DNA of 64,000 nucleotides from Sva-07 sp963793335 (GCA_963793335.1 CAWBZS010000019.1:21870-85869); one strand, 5' to 3'. Counted from the stretch's first letter, positions 54,938 to 63,187 are shown. Made by a program: numbers and translations. The notes: generated by a model from the sequence alone, not told the origin.

Positions 54938-55103
54938 GACTGCACCTCCTTGCGCTCATCTCCAACGTCTCTCCGAGTGAGTGCTGTCGCAAGCGGCGAA
55001 GGTCAGACCCGCGAGACCTGCCTGCGGCCTTCATGAGGTCGATCCCATGTTGGAGCGCATGTCGGTCGCTGCTGCCGGGTTGATCTCGCCGCTTCGCCGC
55101 CGG

Positions 55104-55354
55104 GCTCTCGTTCACGGCGGTGGTGCCGGTCCTCTTCGAGCGCGCGATTGGTGCTGCAGGGCTCCCTGGGGTGCCCCGGTGAACTCGTCGACCTCGTCGC
55201 GGGTCAACGTGCCGTTGGTCTGGCGCCAGGTGAACCCCATCGGGCCGCGTGCGCCCGGAAGTCGGAGTGCCCGGCGGCCTCCAGCAGTTCGGACAGTTCG
55301 CGCATTTGGCTGTGCGACGCGAGCGGACCGGACGCTTCTCCGAACGCAATGCGC
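55104..55354 (-). pseudogene. decayed paralogue of the 35260-35598 gene
   Basis: The minus strand reads AFGEASGPLASHSQMRELSE and LLEAAGHSDFR, nearly identical to the intact protein at 35260-35598. The start codon is now ATT. A one-base loss after DFR breaks the frame, which resumes as RGPMGFTWRQTNGTLTRDEV before the C-terminal half is lost. It abuts the DUF222/HNH gene stop with only four bases between them. Confidence 0.75.
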
Positions 55355-56983
55355 TCAGCCTCGCAGTTGCAGCTCGGACGTTCCGATCGAGGTTCGATCA
55401 CTCGGGTCGAAGACGGCAGGTGCGGGCCGCTGGAGGTGGTGCACCACCGTCGCGGTGTCGAGTCCGTCGACGGTGATCGCGTGGCGGATCGTTGTTCGTC
55501 GCAGGCTTCGGCAGCGACGCTCGATGTCGTCGGTGGCACTGTCGACCCAGTCGTCGATGGAGCGTTCCACTTCGGGTGGGATGGCCGGCGCCGGCGGTGC
55601 GGTCTCGTCGCGCTGTCTGTCGGGAAAGACCGGTGGGCGGACCCCGACGGGCAGCATGATGGTGCCGTCGGCTCGGATGGTGTGAGTTCGTCCGTCGATG
55701 TCGCGCCGGGTGCGCCATCGTTTTCGGTGTTTCTCCCGGTTGTGGCCGCCGCATTCGATGCCGGCGTTGTCCTGATCGGTGGCACCGTTGTCGGACCATT
55801 CGGTGGAGTGGTCGACTTCGCACATGTCGGCGGGGAGGCTGCATCCGAGGTGGTCGCACTGAACGGCGAGGAGCTTGGCGGCGTCTCGCGCCGGGCCGGT
55901 GAACACTCGGGCCTTCCGGCCGAGGTTGATCGGCCGGTTGTCGGCGCCGAGCACGACTCGGCGGATGTGGCCGGCGAGTGCAGCACGGAGCACGGCGTGT
56001 GGGTGCAGGACCTGCCCGGTGGACGTTTCGCAGCGGCGGGAGGCGAGCCCGTCGGGGTCGGCCGTCAGCTCGGCGAGCAGCTCGTCGGGTGATGCGAGCC
56101 CGGTGAACGGGTCGACCTGCTCGCCGGCCAGCGTGGAGTCGGGGGCGAGTCCGGCGTCGGCGAGCAGACGTCCCCAGGTGCGGTGGTCGGTGAGGATGTT
56201 CACCAGCGGCTCCGTTGCTGAGGCTGGGCGGCCTGCCTGGTGGTTGGCGAGCGCGCCTCGCATGATCGAAACGAAGGCGTCGTAGCTGCGCTGTGAGGCG
56301 GTGCGCGGGAGCGGGTGTTCGTCGGCATGGTCGCCGTGCTCGGCGCGGCGAGCGGCGACGTCGGCGTCGTATTCGAGTTCGCAGAACTGTCGGAAGATCG
56401 CTTCGAGTTCGACGTTGACGAGCGGGTCGCCGCCGCTGGCGTCGAGGCACAGCGATCCGTTGAGGTTGACGACGTGGGCGCGACGGTTGGCGATCGATTC
56501 GTCGAGGTCGTGGTGGGCGCCGTCGAGGTCGGCGAGCATCACGAAGCGCTGCACACACGTGCGGAACTCGCGGAAGCTGAGACGTTCGGCGAGCTCCAGC
56601 AGCATCGGGGCGAAGTCGCCGAGCCGCTCGCGGACTCGCGGGTTGGTGTGAGCGACGGCGAGCTCGTTGGCCTGCGGGACGCCGATGTGGCCGTGGTGGA
56701 GGGCCTCGGCGACGCCGGGGAGCGCGGACGTGACGGTGGTGAGGCGACCGACTCGGGCGGCTTCGGCGTCGGAGTAGCTGCACGTGGCGCGCAGGTACGC
56801 CTTGAGCGAGCGGTGCCCGTCGTCGAGATAGGACCGTCGCCGGTCGACCTCGCCGGCAGTGAGTGCGAGTTCGGTCTCGATCCGACGGCGTTCCAGCTCC
56901 AGGTCGCGGACACGGTCGTCGAGGTCGGAGTCGCTGCACTCCATCAGCTCCTCCACGAGCCCTTCGACCGACGCTTCCGACAT
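55355..56983 (-). CDS. DUF222 / HNH endonuclease (13E12-repeat type)
   Basis: 542 residues. Residues about 1-330 are the DUF222 helical domain (YLRATCSYSDAEAARVGRL, GVPQANELAVAHTNPRVRER). The HNH nuclease follows near residues 395-440: LAVQCDHLGCSLPADMCEVD, HSTEWSDNGATDQDNAG and CGGHNREKHR give the Cys/His zinc residues and catalytic His. Such genes occur in many copies in actinobacteria and may be mobile. The remnant at 36.6 kb is a second copy. ATG at 56983 lies six bases after CATGAT. Confidence 0.88.
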   Translation of the reverse strand: MSEASVEGLVEELMECSDSDLDDRVRDLELERRRIETELALTAGEVDRRRSYLDDGHRSLKAYLRATCSYSDAEAARVGRLTTVTSALPGVAEALHHGHIGVPQANELAVAHTNPRVRERLGDFAPMLLELAERLSFREFRTCVQRFVMLADLDGAHHDLDESIANRRAHVVNLNGSLCLDASGGDPLVNVELEAIFRQFCELEYDADVAARRAEHGDHADEHPLPRTASQRSYDAFVSIMRGALANHQAGRPASATEPLVNILTDHRTWGRLLADAGLAPDSTLAGEQVDPFTGLASPDELLAELTADPDGLASRRCETSTGQVLHPHAVLRAALAGHIRRVVLGADNRPINLGRKARVFTGPARDAAKLLAVQCDHLGCSLPADMCEVDHSTEWSDNGATDQDNAGIECGGHNREKHRKRWRTRRDIDGRTHTIRADGTIMLPVGVRPPVFPDRQRDETAPPAPAIPPEVERSIDDWVDSATDDIERRCRSLRRTTIRHAITVDGLDTATVVHHLQRPAPAVFDPSDRTSIGTSELQLRG

Positions 56984-56989
56984 GTCACC

Positions 56990-57018
56990 ATCATGCGCAT
57001 GGGGGTGTCACAGAGTTG
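56990..57018 (-). promoter_or_regulatory. conserved composite promoter of the DUF222 gene
   Basis: On the minus strand, CAACTC (57013-57018), 17 bases, then CATGAT (56990-56995), six bases, then the ATG. The upstream half, CAACTCTGTGACACCCCC, is repeated almost exactly at 36832-36849 and 57785-57801, each with an NATGAT hexamer 16-17 bases downstream of CAACTC. It is therefore a repeated promoter or regulatory unit. Confidence 0.6.
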
Positions 57019-57120
57019 TCTCACCGATCATGGACACAAAGGGAATCGATCACGTCCTGCGGCGGAGTGCGAAGGCGAACTCCGTCGCGTCTTCGGCCGC
57101 CGGTGTCACCGGTCGGACCT

Positions 57121-57426
57121 TCAGCAGCCTGTTGCGGCCTGGAGTACCCGGCAGGCTCGGGCCATCCGGTGCGCCGGAAGTGTGGTCACCAGTCGTCGGA
57201 AGGTGGCTCGGGGGATGGTGTGGATGTTGTCGAAGTTGACCACGCACGCTGTCGGGACGCCGTCGGCGGTGGTGAGTGCCAACTCGGACAACACGCCCCG
57301 TTCGGTGCGGGTGAGGGCGGCCACGACGACGGAGCCGATCCGGTCGGCCACCGGGTCGCGGGTGAGCACGAGCACCGGGCGGTCGCCGCCGGGCGTCGCG
57401 GCGAACCAGATCTCACCGCGTTGCAT
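57121..57426 (-). CDS. MazF/PemK-type toxin
   Basis: 101 residues. QRGEIWFAATPGGDRPVLVLTRD-like opening, with RPVLVLTRDPVADRIGSVVV, LTRTERGVLSELAL and NFDNIHTIPRATFRRLV matching the CcdB/MazF fold, including the loop residues Arg and Thr used for RNA cleavage. MazF enzymes cut mRNA at short sites. It overlaps the antitoxin by 14 bases downstream, the usual order (antitoxin first). Confidence 0.85.
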   Translation of the reverse strand: MQRGEIWFAATPGGDRPVLVLTRDPVADRIGSVVVAALTRTERGVLSELALTTADGVPTACVVNFDNIHTIPRATFRRLVTTLPAHRMARACRVLQAATGC

Positions 57427-57664
57427 CGGCCCAGTCCTCCCAGTCTTCGGCGGGACCCCAGTCGGCGATCGTGACCAGAGCCGACTCGCCGTCGCTGAGC
57501 GGCAGCGCCTCCCATCGGTCGGCGTCGTGTTCGGACGCCAGCCGGTTCAGGTGCCGGCGTACGGCGTCGCGCAGGAGTGCCGATCGGTCGATGCCGAGTT
57601 CGTCCGCCCACCGCTGGACGGCCGCTGCCTCCTCGTCGTCAACGCGAAAGCTGAGCATTGTCAT
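57413..57664 (-). CDS. ribbon-helix-helix antitoxin of the MazF module
   Basis: 83 residues. MTMLSFRVDDEEAAAVQRWA followed by ELGIDRSALLRDAVRRHLNRL is a ribbon-helix-helix DNA-binding domain. The acidic, Trp-rich C-terminus (WGPAEDWEDWADATR) would wrap the toxin. ATG at 57664 lies six bases after TATGAT, and two GTCATACAT repeats overlap the start, so it probably represses itself. Confidence 0.85.
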   Translation of the reverse strand: MTMLSFRVDDEEAAAVQRWADELGIDRSALLRDAVRRHLNRLASEHDADRWEALPLSDGESALVTIADWGPAEDWEDWADATR

Positions 57665-57689
57665 ACATCAATCATATATCGTCATACAT
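57660..57689. promoter_or_regulatory. operator-like direct repeats over the antitoxin promoter
   Basis: GTCATACAT occurs at 57660-57668 and again at 57681-57689, 21 bases apart, about two helical turns. The -10 TATGAT (minus strand, 57671-57676) lies between them. The spacing suits two dimers of the RHH antitoxin on the same face of the DNA. Confidence 0.6.
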
Positions 57690-57772
57690 TCGTCCGGTTC
57701 GTCAGGACGTCGCTGCAAGTAGAGCGCGGTGATGACGAGCTGGTTCAGACGGAGGAGGGAGTTGGTGACGAG

Positions 57773-57801
57773 ATCATCTGCACCGGGGTGACGCAGAGTT
57801 G
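57773..57801 (-). promoter_or_regulatory. third copy of the DUF222-type promoter, no gene directly downstream
   Basis: Minus strand: CAACTC (57796-57801), 17 bases, GATGAT (57773-57778). The motif CAACTCTGCGTCACCCC differs from the DUF222 copy at two positions. No start codon lies at the leaderless distance. The transcript would run toward the antitoxin at 57664, or this is the leader of a lost DUF222 gene. Confidence 0.45.
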
Positions 57802-57854
57802 GGGGACGCCTTGCGAGTGTGCGCCGACGCGCCTCGGTGCGGCCAGACTGGCTG

Positions 57855-58388
57855 ATGGCCTACGAGAGCCCGAGCTATCGGATCGAGGAGCGGATCGGCA
57901 AGATCGAGCTGCGCCGGTACGAGCCCTACGTGGTGGCCGAGACGCTGGTCGAGGGATCGTTGGAGCGCGCGGGCAATGGCGGCTTCCGTCGGCTCGCCGG
58001 GTACATCTTCGGTGGCAACGAGACAGCCGGTGGCGGCAGTACGAAGATCGCGATGACCAGCCCGGTCACCCAGGACCGTGTGGGCGACCGGTACCGGGTG
58101 CGCTTCATGATGCCGAGCAGCTTCACCGGTGATTCGCTCCCGACACCGAAGGATTCGCAGGTCACCATCAGCGAGGTCGGGCCCCAACTGCTGGGGGCGA
58201 TCCGGTACGGCGGGCGCTGGTCACGCGGTGGGTACGAGCGGCACCTGGCGATGCTGCGCGAGGCGCTCGAGGGTGCCGGCCGCACCGTGGTCGGCGAGCC
58301 GATCTGGGCTCGCTACGACCCGCCGTGGACGCCGTGGTTCCGGCGTCGCAACGAGGTGTTGATCGCCGTCGACGAGGCGAATCGATAG
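57855..58388 (+). CDS. SOUL-family heme-binding protein
   Basis: 177 residues. IEERIGKIELRRYEPYVVAE, RRLAGYIFGGN, KIAMTSPVTQ and VRFMMPSSFTGDSLPTPKDS are the SOUL/HBP signatures, and the C-terminal WTPWFRRRNEVLIAV is also conserved. Members bind heme or tetrapyrroles weakly. Their role in bacteria is unclear. CAGACT lies five bases before the ATG at 57855. There is no signal peptide. Confidence 0.9.
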   Translation: MAYESPSYRIEERIGKIELRRYEPYVVAETLVEGSLERAGNGGFRRLAGYIFGGNETAGGGSTKIAMTSPVTQDRVGDRYRVRFMMPSSFTGDSLPTPKDSQVTISEVGPQLLGAIRYGGRWSRGGYERHLAMLREALEGAGRTVVGEPIWARYDPPWTPWFRRRNEVLIAVDEANR

Positions 58389-58441
58389 GAGCCCGATCGT
58401 CCGTGTCGACCGATTCGGCGGGTGAGCATCAAGGCGCTCGT

Positions 58442-59381
58442 TCAGATCGGGTAGGTGACCTCGGTCAGCTGTTCCGACAGCTCCCAGAGGCGACCCGCGG
58501 CAGCGTCGTCCTTGGCGCGGCCGCTGGAGTCGACCTTCACGGGATGCCCGCGTTGTTCCCCGAACCCGTCGGGCCCGAAATAGTCGCCTGCTTCGACCGA
58601 CGCGCCGACGCTGGCGCGCAGTGTCGGGAGAGCGCCCATTTGCCGCGCTCTGGCTCATGAGCCGGTCGAATACCGGGCGGGCCCACTGCATCATCGAGCC
58701 GAGCACACCGCTGGGTTCGTGGCCGAGGTTGGTGCTCGACGCACCGGGATGGGCGGCCACGGCGATCACCTCTGGTTCCGCCAGCGTCAGCCGTCGTTGG
58801 AGTTCACGGGTGAACAGCAGGTTGGCCAGCTTGCTCTGGAAGTAGGCGGGCCACGGTGAGTACTTCTTCTCGCTGTTGATGTCGTCGAAGTTGATCTTGC
58901 CGGGTCGGTGCCCCTGGCTGGAGATCGACACGACCCTCGCCGGGCCGCTCGCCATCAGGATCTCGATGAGGTGGCCGGTGAGCGCGAAGTGGCCGAGGTG
59001 ATTCACCCCGAATTGCATCTCGAAGCCTTGGGCCGTCTGTTGCTTCGGGGTTGCCATCAGCCCAGCGTTGTTGACGAGCACGTCGAGGCGTTCGTGAGCA
59101 GACGCGAAGCGGGCGGCGGCATCTGCGACCGAGTCCAGATCGGCGAGGTCCATCTCGAGGATCTCGGTTGAACCCGAGGGGTTCGTCGCGTCGATCCGGG
59201 CGACGGCATCGTCGGCCTTCGAACGTGTGCGGCATCCGAGCACGACGTGGGCGCCGTGCTGCGCCAGCGCCCGAGCGGCCTCGTATCCGATGCCACTGTT
59301 GGCGCCGGTGATCAGGATGGTGCGACCGGTCTGGTCGCCGATGTCATCTTCAGTCCAGTCGGGTTCGTGCGATGAGGCCAT
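58442..59381 (-). pseudogene. short-chain dehydrogenase (protochlorophyllide reductase-like), one frameshift
   Basis: ATG at 59381 gives DQTGRTILITGANSGIGYEA (Rossmann), VNNAGLMATP, ISSQGHRPGKINF (catalytic Ser; Tyr-x3-Lys follows in YFQSKLANLLFTRE) and RLMSQSAA. At 58645-58650 the frame breaks in GGCAAATGGG. Removing one A restores AAMGALPTLRASVGASVEAG and the normal end ...YFGPDGFGEQRGHPV to 58442. The uninterrupted protein would be about 313 residues. Only one base separates it from an intact gene. Confidence 0.85.
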
Positions 59382-59501
59382 GACCGAGCATGTCACGACA
59401 CGGTCCGACGAGCGGTGGTGAGGGTTGCCGAGCGCGATCTCGGCGAGCGAGGACTTGGCGAAACTGGTGTGGCGCGCCTCCTCCAGCACGTGCAGCAGAC
59501 C

Positions 59502-59507
59502 TACGAT
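59502..59507 (+). promoter_or_regulatory. -10 element of leaderless RNase Z promoter (TACGAT)
   Basis: TACGAT is followed by seven bases and the ATG at 59515, with no Shine-Dalgarno. Confidence 0.55.
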
Positions 59508-59514
59508 CGGAGCG

Positions 59515-60429
59515 ATGTCGGTGCGTGAACTGGTGGTGCTGGGCACGGCGAGCCAGGCGCCCACGCGGCACCGGAACCACAACGGCTACCTGTTGCGCTG
59601 GGACGGTGAGGCGATCCTGTTCGATCCCGGTGAGGGGACGCAACGACAGTTCACCCTGGCCGGGGTGTCGGCGGCGTCGGTGGACCGGATCTGCATCACG
59701 CATTTCCATGGGGACCACTGCCTCGGCCTGCCCGGCATGATCATGCGACTGTCGCTCGACGCCGGCAGCCTGCCGGTCCCCGTGCACTACCCCGCCAGCG
59801 GGCAGTCGTACTTCGAGCGGCTCTGTTTCGCCACCGCTGGCCAGGAACACGTCCCGGTCGACGGCTGCCCGGTGACGACTCCGGGAGTGATCCACCAGGA
59901 CGATCTCATGACGATCTGCGCCGTGGGACTGTCGCATCGCGTGGACGCCGTTGGTTACCGAGTGGAGGAGCCCGACGGGCGTCACATGATCGTCGACCGG
60001 CTCGATGCGTTGGGCATCACGGGCCCGTTGGTCGGCCAGCTCCAGGAGCACGGCTCGATCGACCACGACGGCCGGACGGTTGACCTGGAGGAGGTGAGCG
60101 AGCATCGCCGGGGGCAGGTGTTCGCGTTCGTGATGGACACGAGGTGGTGCCCTGGTGCACTGCAACTCGCCGCCGGCGCCGACCTACTGGTGTGCGAGTC
60201 GACCTTCCTCGACGTCGACGCCGACCTGGCCGACGAGTACGGGCATCTCACGGCGCGGCAGGCCGGTCGTCTCGCGCGCGAAGCCGGCGTGCGACGTCTG
60301 GTGCTGACCCACTTCTCACGGCGCTACGCCGACGAGCAGGGCTTTGCCGACGAGGCCCGCAGCGAGTTCGACGGCGACGTCGTGCTCGCCGAGGACCTCA
60401 TGCGCATCCCCGTCCCGTCACGAACCTGA
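59515..60429 (+). CDS. rnz: ribonuclease Z / metallo-beta-lactamase-fold nuclease
   Basis: 304 residues. LGTASQAPTRHRNHNGYLLR, ILFDPGEGTQRQ and the zinc motif ITHFHGDHCLGLPG are RNase Z hallmarks. Later metal ligands are in VMDTRWCPGAL (Asp), DLLVCESTFL and LVLTHFSRRYADE (His). It matures tRNA 3' ends. The ATG at 59515 is chosen over an upstream in-frame start for its family N-terminus and TACGAT spacing. Confidence 0.9.
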   Translation: MSVRELVVLGTASQAPTRHRNHNGYLLRWDGEAILFDPGEGTQRQFTLAGVSAASVDRICITHFHGDHCLGLPGMIMRLSLDAGSLPVPVHYPASGQSYFERLCFATAGQEHVPVDGCPVTTPGVIHQDDLMTICAVGLSHRVDAVGYRVEEPDGRHMIVDRLDALGITGPLVGQLQEHGSIDHDGRTVDLEEVSEHRRGQVFAFVMDTRWCPGALQLAAGADLLVCESTFLDVDADLADEYGHLTARQAGRLAREAGVRRLVLTHFSRRYADEQGFADEARSEFDGDVVLAEDLMRIPVPSRT

Positions 60430-60648
60430 CGGCACTCGAGCCGTTCGTGCAACGCCGATCTCGGGCTCAACCGACTCGACCAGCGCCAGGAAGCAAGTAT
60501 CTGCTGGTCATCGCAGGTCGAGTTCGCGTGGCAGATCCGGCTGGCGCTCGAAGTCGGCGTCGTCGCCGACAATTGAGCCACTGATGGCAATGATGTCATC
60601 TTGCCTCCCGTTGATTCCGATACTTCTTGGACCACCCGGGAAGCTGCG

Positions 60649-61216
60649 TCAGGCGGCGTCGGGGCCTTTGGCGCGGACGTCGTCGACGGCGGTCATGGCA
60701 TCGCGGAGTTCGGTGAGCCAGTCGTCGGCGTGCTCACCGACGAGGCGGACACACCATGCGAGCGCATCGGCGCGCGACCGGGCGACGTTCGCGGCAACGA
60801 GTGTGTCGAGGACCAGGCGTTCGGGCTGACGGAGGCGGGTCATCACCGGAACGGCGAGGTGGGTGAACAGCGCGGTCCGATCGCCGACGGTGACCGCCCA
60901 GGCGACCTTGCGCTCGAAGCGGTGCTCCGCGTCGCGTGCGATCGCCATGCGTTGATCGCGGGTGTCCTCGCGGAAGCCCGTGATGCGGCCGCTGATCGCT
61001 TCGGCGCGGTCGACGTCGGTGGCGTCGTCGGGCAGTTCCGGTTCTGCGACGGCAACGGTGACGGTGATCTCGTCGCGGTCGATGACGATCGACGGAGCGG
61101 CAACGGCCGACCAGTCGCTGGGCAGTCGACCGGTGAGCCAGGACGTGATGGAGGAGTGGGCGGTGTCGGAGTGGGGCCGTTGGCGGAGGTCATGTTCGGC
61201 AAGCCATTGCGAGCAT
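60649..61216 (-). CDS. conserved-looking protein of unknown function, start region probably frameshifted
   Basis: From about 61,205 to 60649 one frame reads like a real protein. It runs SSITSWLTGRLPSDWS, IDRDEITVTVAVAEPELPDD, RAEAISGRITGFREDTRDQR, MAIARDAEHRFERKVAWAVT, and ends VMTRLRQPERLVLDTLVAAN, ARSRADALAWCVRLVGEHAD. The only in-frame ATG is at 60948, mid-protein. An ATG at 61216 fits if one A in GCAATGG is removed. The helical C-terminus resembles actinobacterial proteins of unknown function. Opposite strand to the ABC gene. Confidence 0.55.
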
Positions 61217-61305
61217 TACATGATGACAACATTGCGGTGGCGGCTCGGAACGCTGCACAGCCGGCGAAATATGCCCTTCCCCGGATGCGCCTACACTCGA
61301 CGCGC

Positions 61306-62412
61306 GTGCAGGATCTGGTCCTCGACGACGTGACCAAGGCGTGGCCGGACTCGCCGCCCGCACTCGACCATCTCAGCCTCACCATCCCCGCTGGCCAGCT
61401 CGTCGGCCTCGTCGGCCCGTCAGGGTGCGGCAAGAGCACGGCGTTGCGCATCCTCGCCGGGTTCGAGGAACCGACGGCGGGCCGGGTGCTTCTCGGCACG
61501 CGCGACATCACCAGGATGGATTCGCGGGAGCGGCACTTCGGGCTGATCACCCAGCAGAACCAGTTGCTCGGCCATCTGACAGCGGGGCGCAACATCAGCA
61601 TGCCGCTCGAGCTGCGCTCGCAAACCGCCACCGTCGACGAGATCGACCGTCGGCTGCGCAGAGAGGCCGGCCCGCTCGGTATCGAGCAGCTGCTCGAGCA
61701 ACGAGCGTCGCGGCTGTCGGCGGGCCAACAACGGCTCGTGCAGCTCGCCCGGGCGGTGATCGGTGCACCGGTGGCGTTGCTGATGGACGAGCCGCTGGCG
61801 TATCTGGAAGATCAGGTGCGCCTGCGTCTGCGTGCCGAGATCGTCCGCCTCCACCACGAGCGGGGGCTCACGTCGCTGCTGGTCACGGCCAGCCAGCACG
61901 ATGCGATGGCGATGTGCGACCGCATCGCCGTGCTGTTCGACAGTCGACTCGAGCAGTACGCGTCGCCCGCCGACGTCTACCAGCGGCCGGCGACGGTCGA
62001 GGTGGCCAGGTTCTTCGGCGAACCACCGATGAACATCCTCACCGGCCGCGTCGACGTGGTCGGAGGGAGGCGACGGATCAGCGTGCTCGGTCGGTGGGTG
62101 CCCGTGCACACACCCGAGGTCGACGTCTACCACGGGCGTGACATCGTCGTGGGTGTGCGGCCAGAGGACCTCGTGGCCGGGCAGCCGATGGAGGAGAGCG
62201 TCGAGGTGACGGTGGAGGTCACCGAGTCGGTCGGCTTCCGGACGGCGGTGACGGCGTCGACCGCGGCGGGGGTGCGCGTCGAGTGCGTCACCGGTGGGTT
62301 CGGGCCACGCCCCGGGACCGTGCTCGACGTGCAGGTACCGGCAGATCGACTGCATCTCTTCGATCCGGCGACCGGGCTGGCGGTCCTGCACCCGCCATCG
62401 CGGGGCTCGTGA
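61306..62412 (+). CDS. ABC transporter ATP-binding protein (MalK/UgpC-like), without permeases
   Basis: About 368 residues. GLVGPSGCGKSTALRILAGF is Walker A, LSAGQQRLVQLARAV the signature (LSAGQ instead of LSGGQ), LLMDEPLAYLEDQVR Walker B, and LLVTASQHDAMAMCDRIAVL the switch His. A C-terminal TOBE-like regulatory domain (VVGVRPEDLVAGQPMEESVE) is typical of carbohydrate importers. No permease or binding protein is nearby, so it may serve a distant transporter. GTG at 61306 has TACACT eight bases upstream. ATG at 61285 is an alternative. Confidence 0.85.
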   Translation: MQDLVLDDVTKAWPDSPPALDHLSLTIPAGQLVGLVGPSGCGKSTALRILAGFEEPTAGRVLLGTRDITRMDSRERHFGLITQQNQLLGHLTAGRNISMPLELRSQTATVDEIDRRLRREAGPLGIEQLLEQRASRLSAGQQRLVQLARAVIGAPVALLMDEPLAYLEDQVRLRLRAEIVRLHHERGLTSLLVTASQHDAMAMCDRIAVLFDSRLEQYASPADVYQRPATVEVARFFGEPPMNILTGRVDVVGGRRRISVLGRWVPVHTPEVDVYHGRDIVVGVRPEDLVAGQPMEESVEVTVEVTESVGFRTAVTASTAAGVRVECVTGGFGPRPGTVLDVQVPADRLHLFDPATGLAVLHPPSRGS

Positions 62413-62431
62413 AGCAGACGCGTTCCTCCAG

Positions 62432-62446
62432 CGCACCTGGGGTGCG
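62432..62446. terminator. short hairpin between ABC gene and M20 remnant
   Basis: CGCACC (62432-62437) pairs with GGTGCG (62441-62446) around a three-base loop between convergent reading frames. There is no U-tract. This is a modest candidate only. Confidence 0.35.
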
Positions 62447-62953
62447 TCAGCGCAGCAGGCGGCGGACTGCGGATTCGAGCACTCGGGCGGTCGTCGCAAT
62501 CTCGTCGAGCGACACGCGTTCGTCGACGGCGTGGGCGTGGGCGATGTCGCCCGGGCCGTACACCACACACGCGGCGCCGGCCTCACGCCGCCACAGGGCC
62601 ATGTCGCATCCGTAGGGCACACCGATCGTGCCCGGTCGCGACCCCGTCTCCGACTCGGCGGCATCGCGCAGCGCCGCCACCAGCGGGTGGTCGGGATCGA
62701 TCGACGACGAACCGAACGCGGCACCGGTCCGCTCGATACGCGGCGGGTGGGCGTCGAGCCACGTCTCACCTGCGATCGCCTCACGCAGCGTGCGCTCGAA
62801 CCGGGCCTCGGCTTCCTGGATCGACTCGTCGATCGTGACACCGACCCGGAGCTCGGCGGTGATCTGCTCCATCACGTTCGACGCCCACACGCCACCGTGC
62901 ACCACACCGACCGTGGTCGGGTAGGGCAGGCCGGTGGCGGGATCGGCGGCGCG
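62447..62953 (-). pseudogene. 3' half of an M20-family peptidase
   Basis: The reading GLPYPTTVGVVHGGVWASNV, TAELRVGVTIDESIQEAEAR, GTIGVPYGCDMALWRREAGA, VVYGPGDIAHAHAVDERVSL and IATTARVLESAVRRLL is the C-terminal part of an ArgE/DapE-type amidohydrolase, including the catalytic-domain end with the conserved His and Glu. The N-terminal metal motifs are missing. The match stops at about 62,953 where an unrelated dehydrogenase end begins on the other strand. Confidence 0.7.
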
Positions 62954-63187
62954 CTGTCGGAGAAGTGGGTGAAGGTCTTCGGTATGTCGATCGACCGTGG
63001 CGCGCTCAGCCAATTGCGTGCGGCGACCGACCCCGACGCTCCGGGTGGAGGGTTCTACGGACCGTTGTTCGTCACCAACGGACCGCCGATCCACAAGCCA
63101 CTGATCAGGCCCGGCACCGACGGCGCGATCGATGCGCTGTGGCAGGTCGCCGAACGCGAGACGGGCGTCACGATCGACCTCGGGTGA
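62954..63187 (+). pseudogene. 3' end of a short-chain dehydrogenase
   Basis: In-frame from about 62,954: LSEKWVKVFGMSIDRGALSQ, LRAATDPDAPGGGFYGPLFV and DGAIDALWQVAERETGVTID. This is the characteristic C-terminus of long SDR oxidoreductases. The Rossmann motif and the Ser-Tyr-Lys site are absent. It points away from the M20 remnant, so both genes lost their 5' halves at the same junction. Confidence 0.65.

Noticed and set aside
54938..55103. Possible extra gene between the tiny lipoprotein and the MAFG remnant
   Set aside because: No frame reads like protein across the gap. It contains only the lipoprotein ribosome-binding site and unremarkable sequence.
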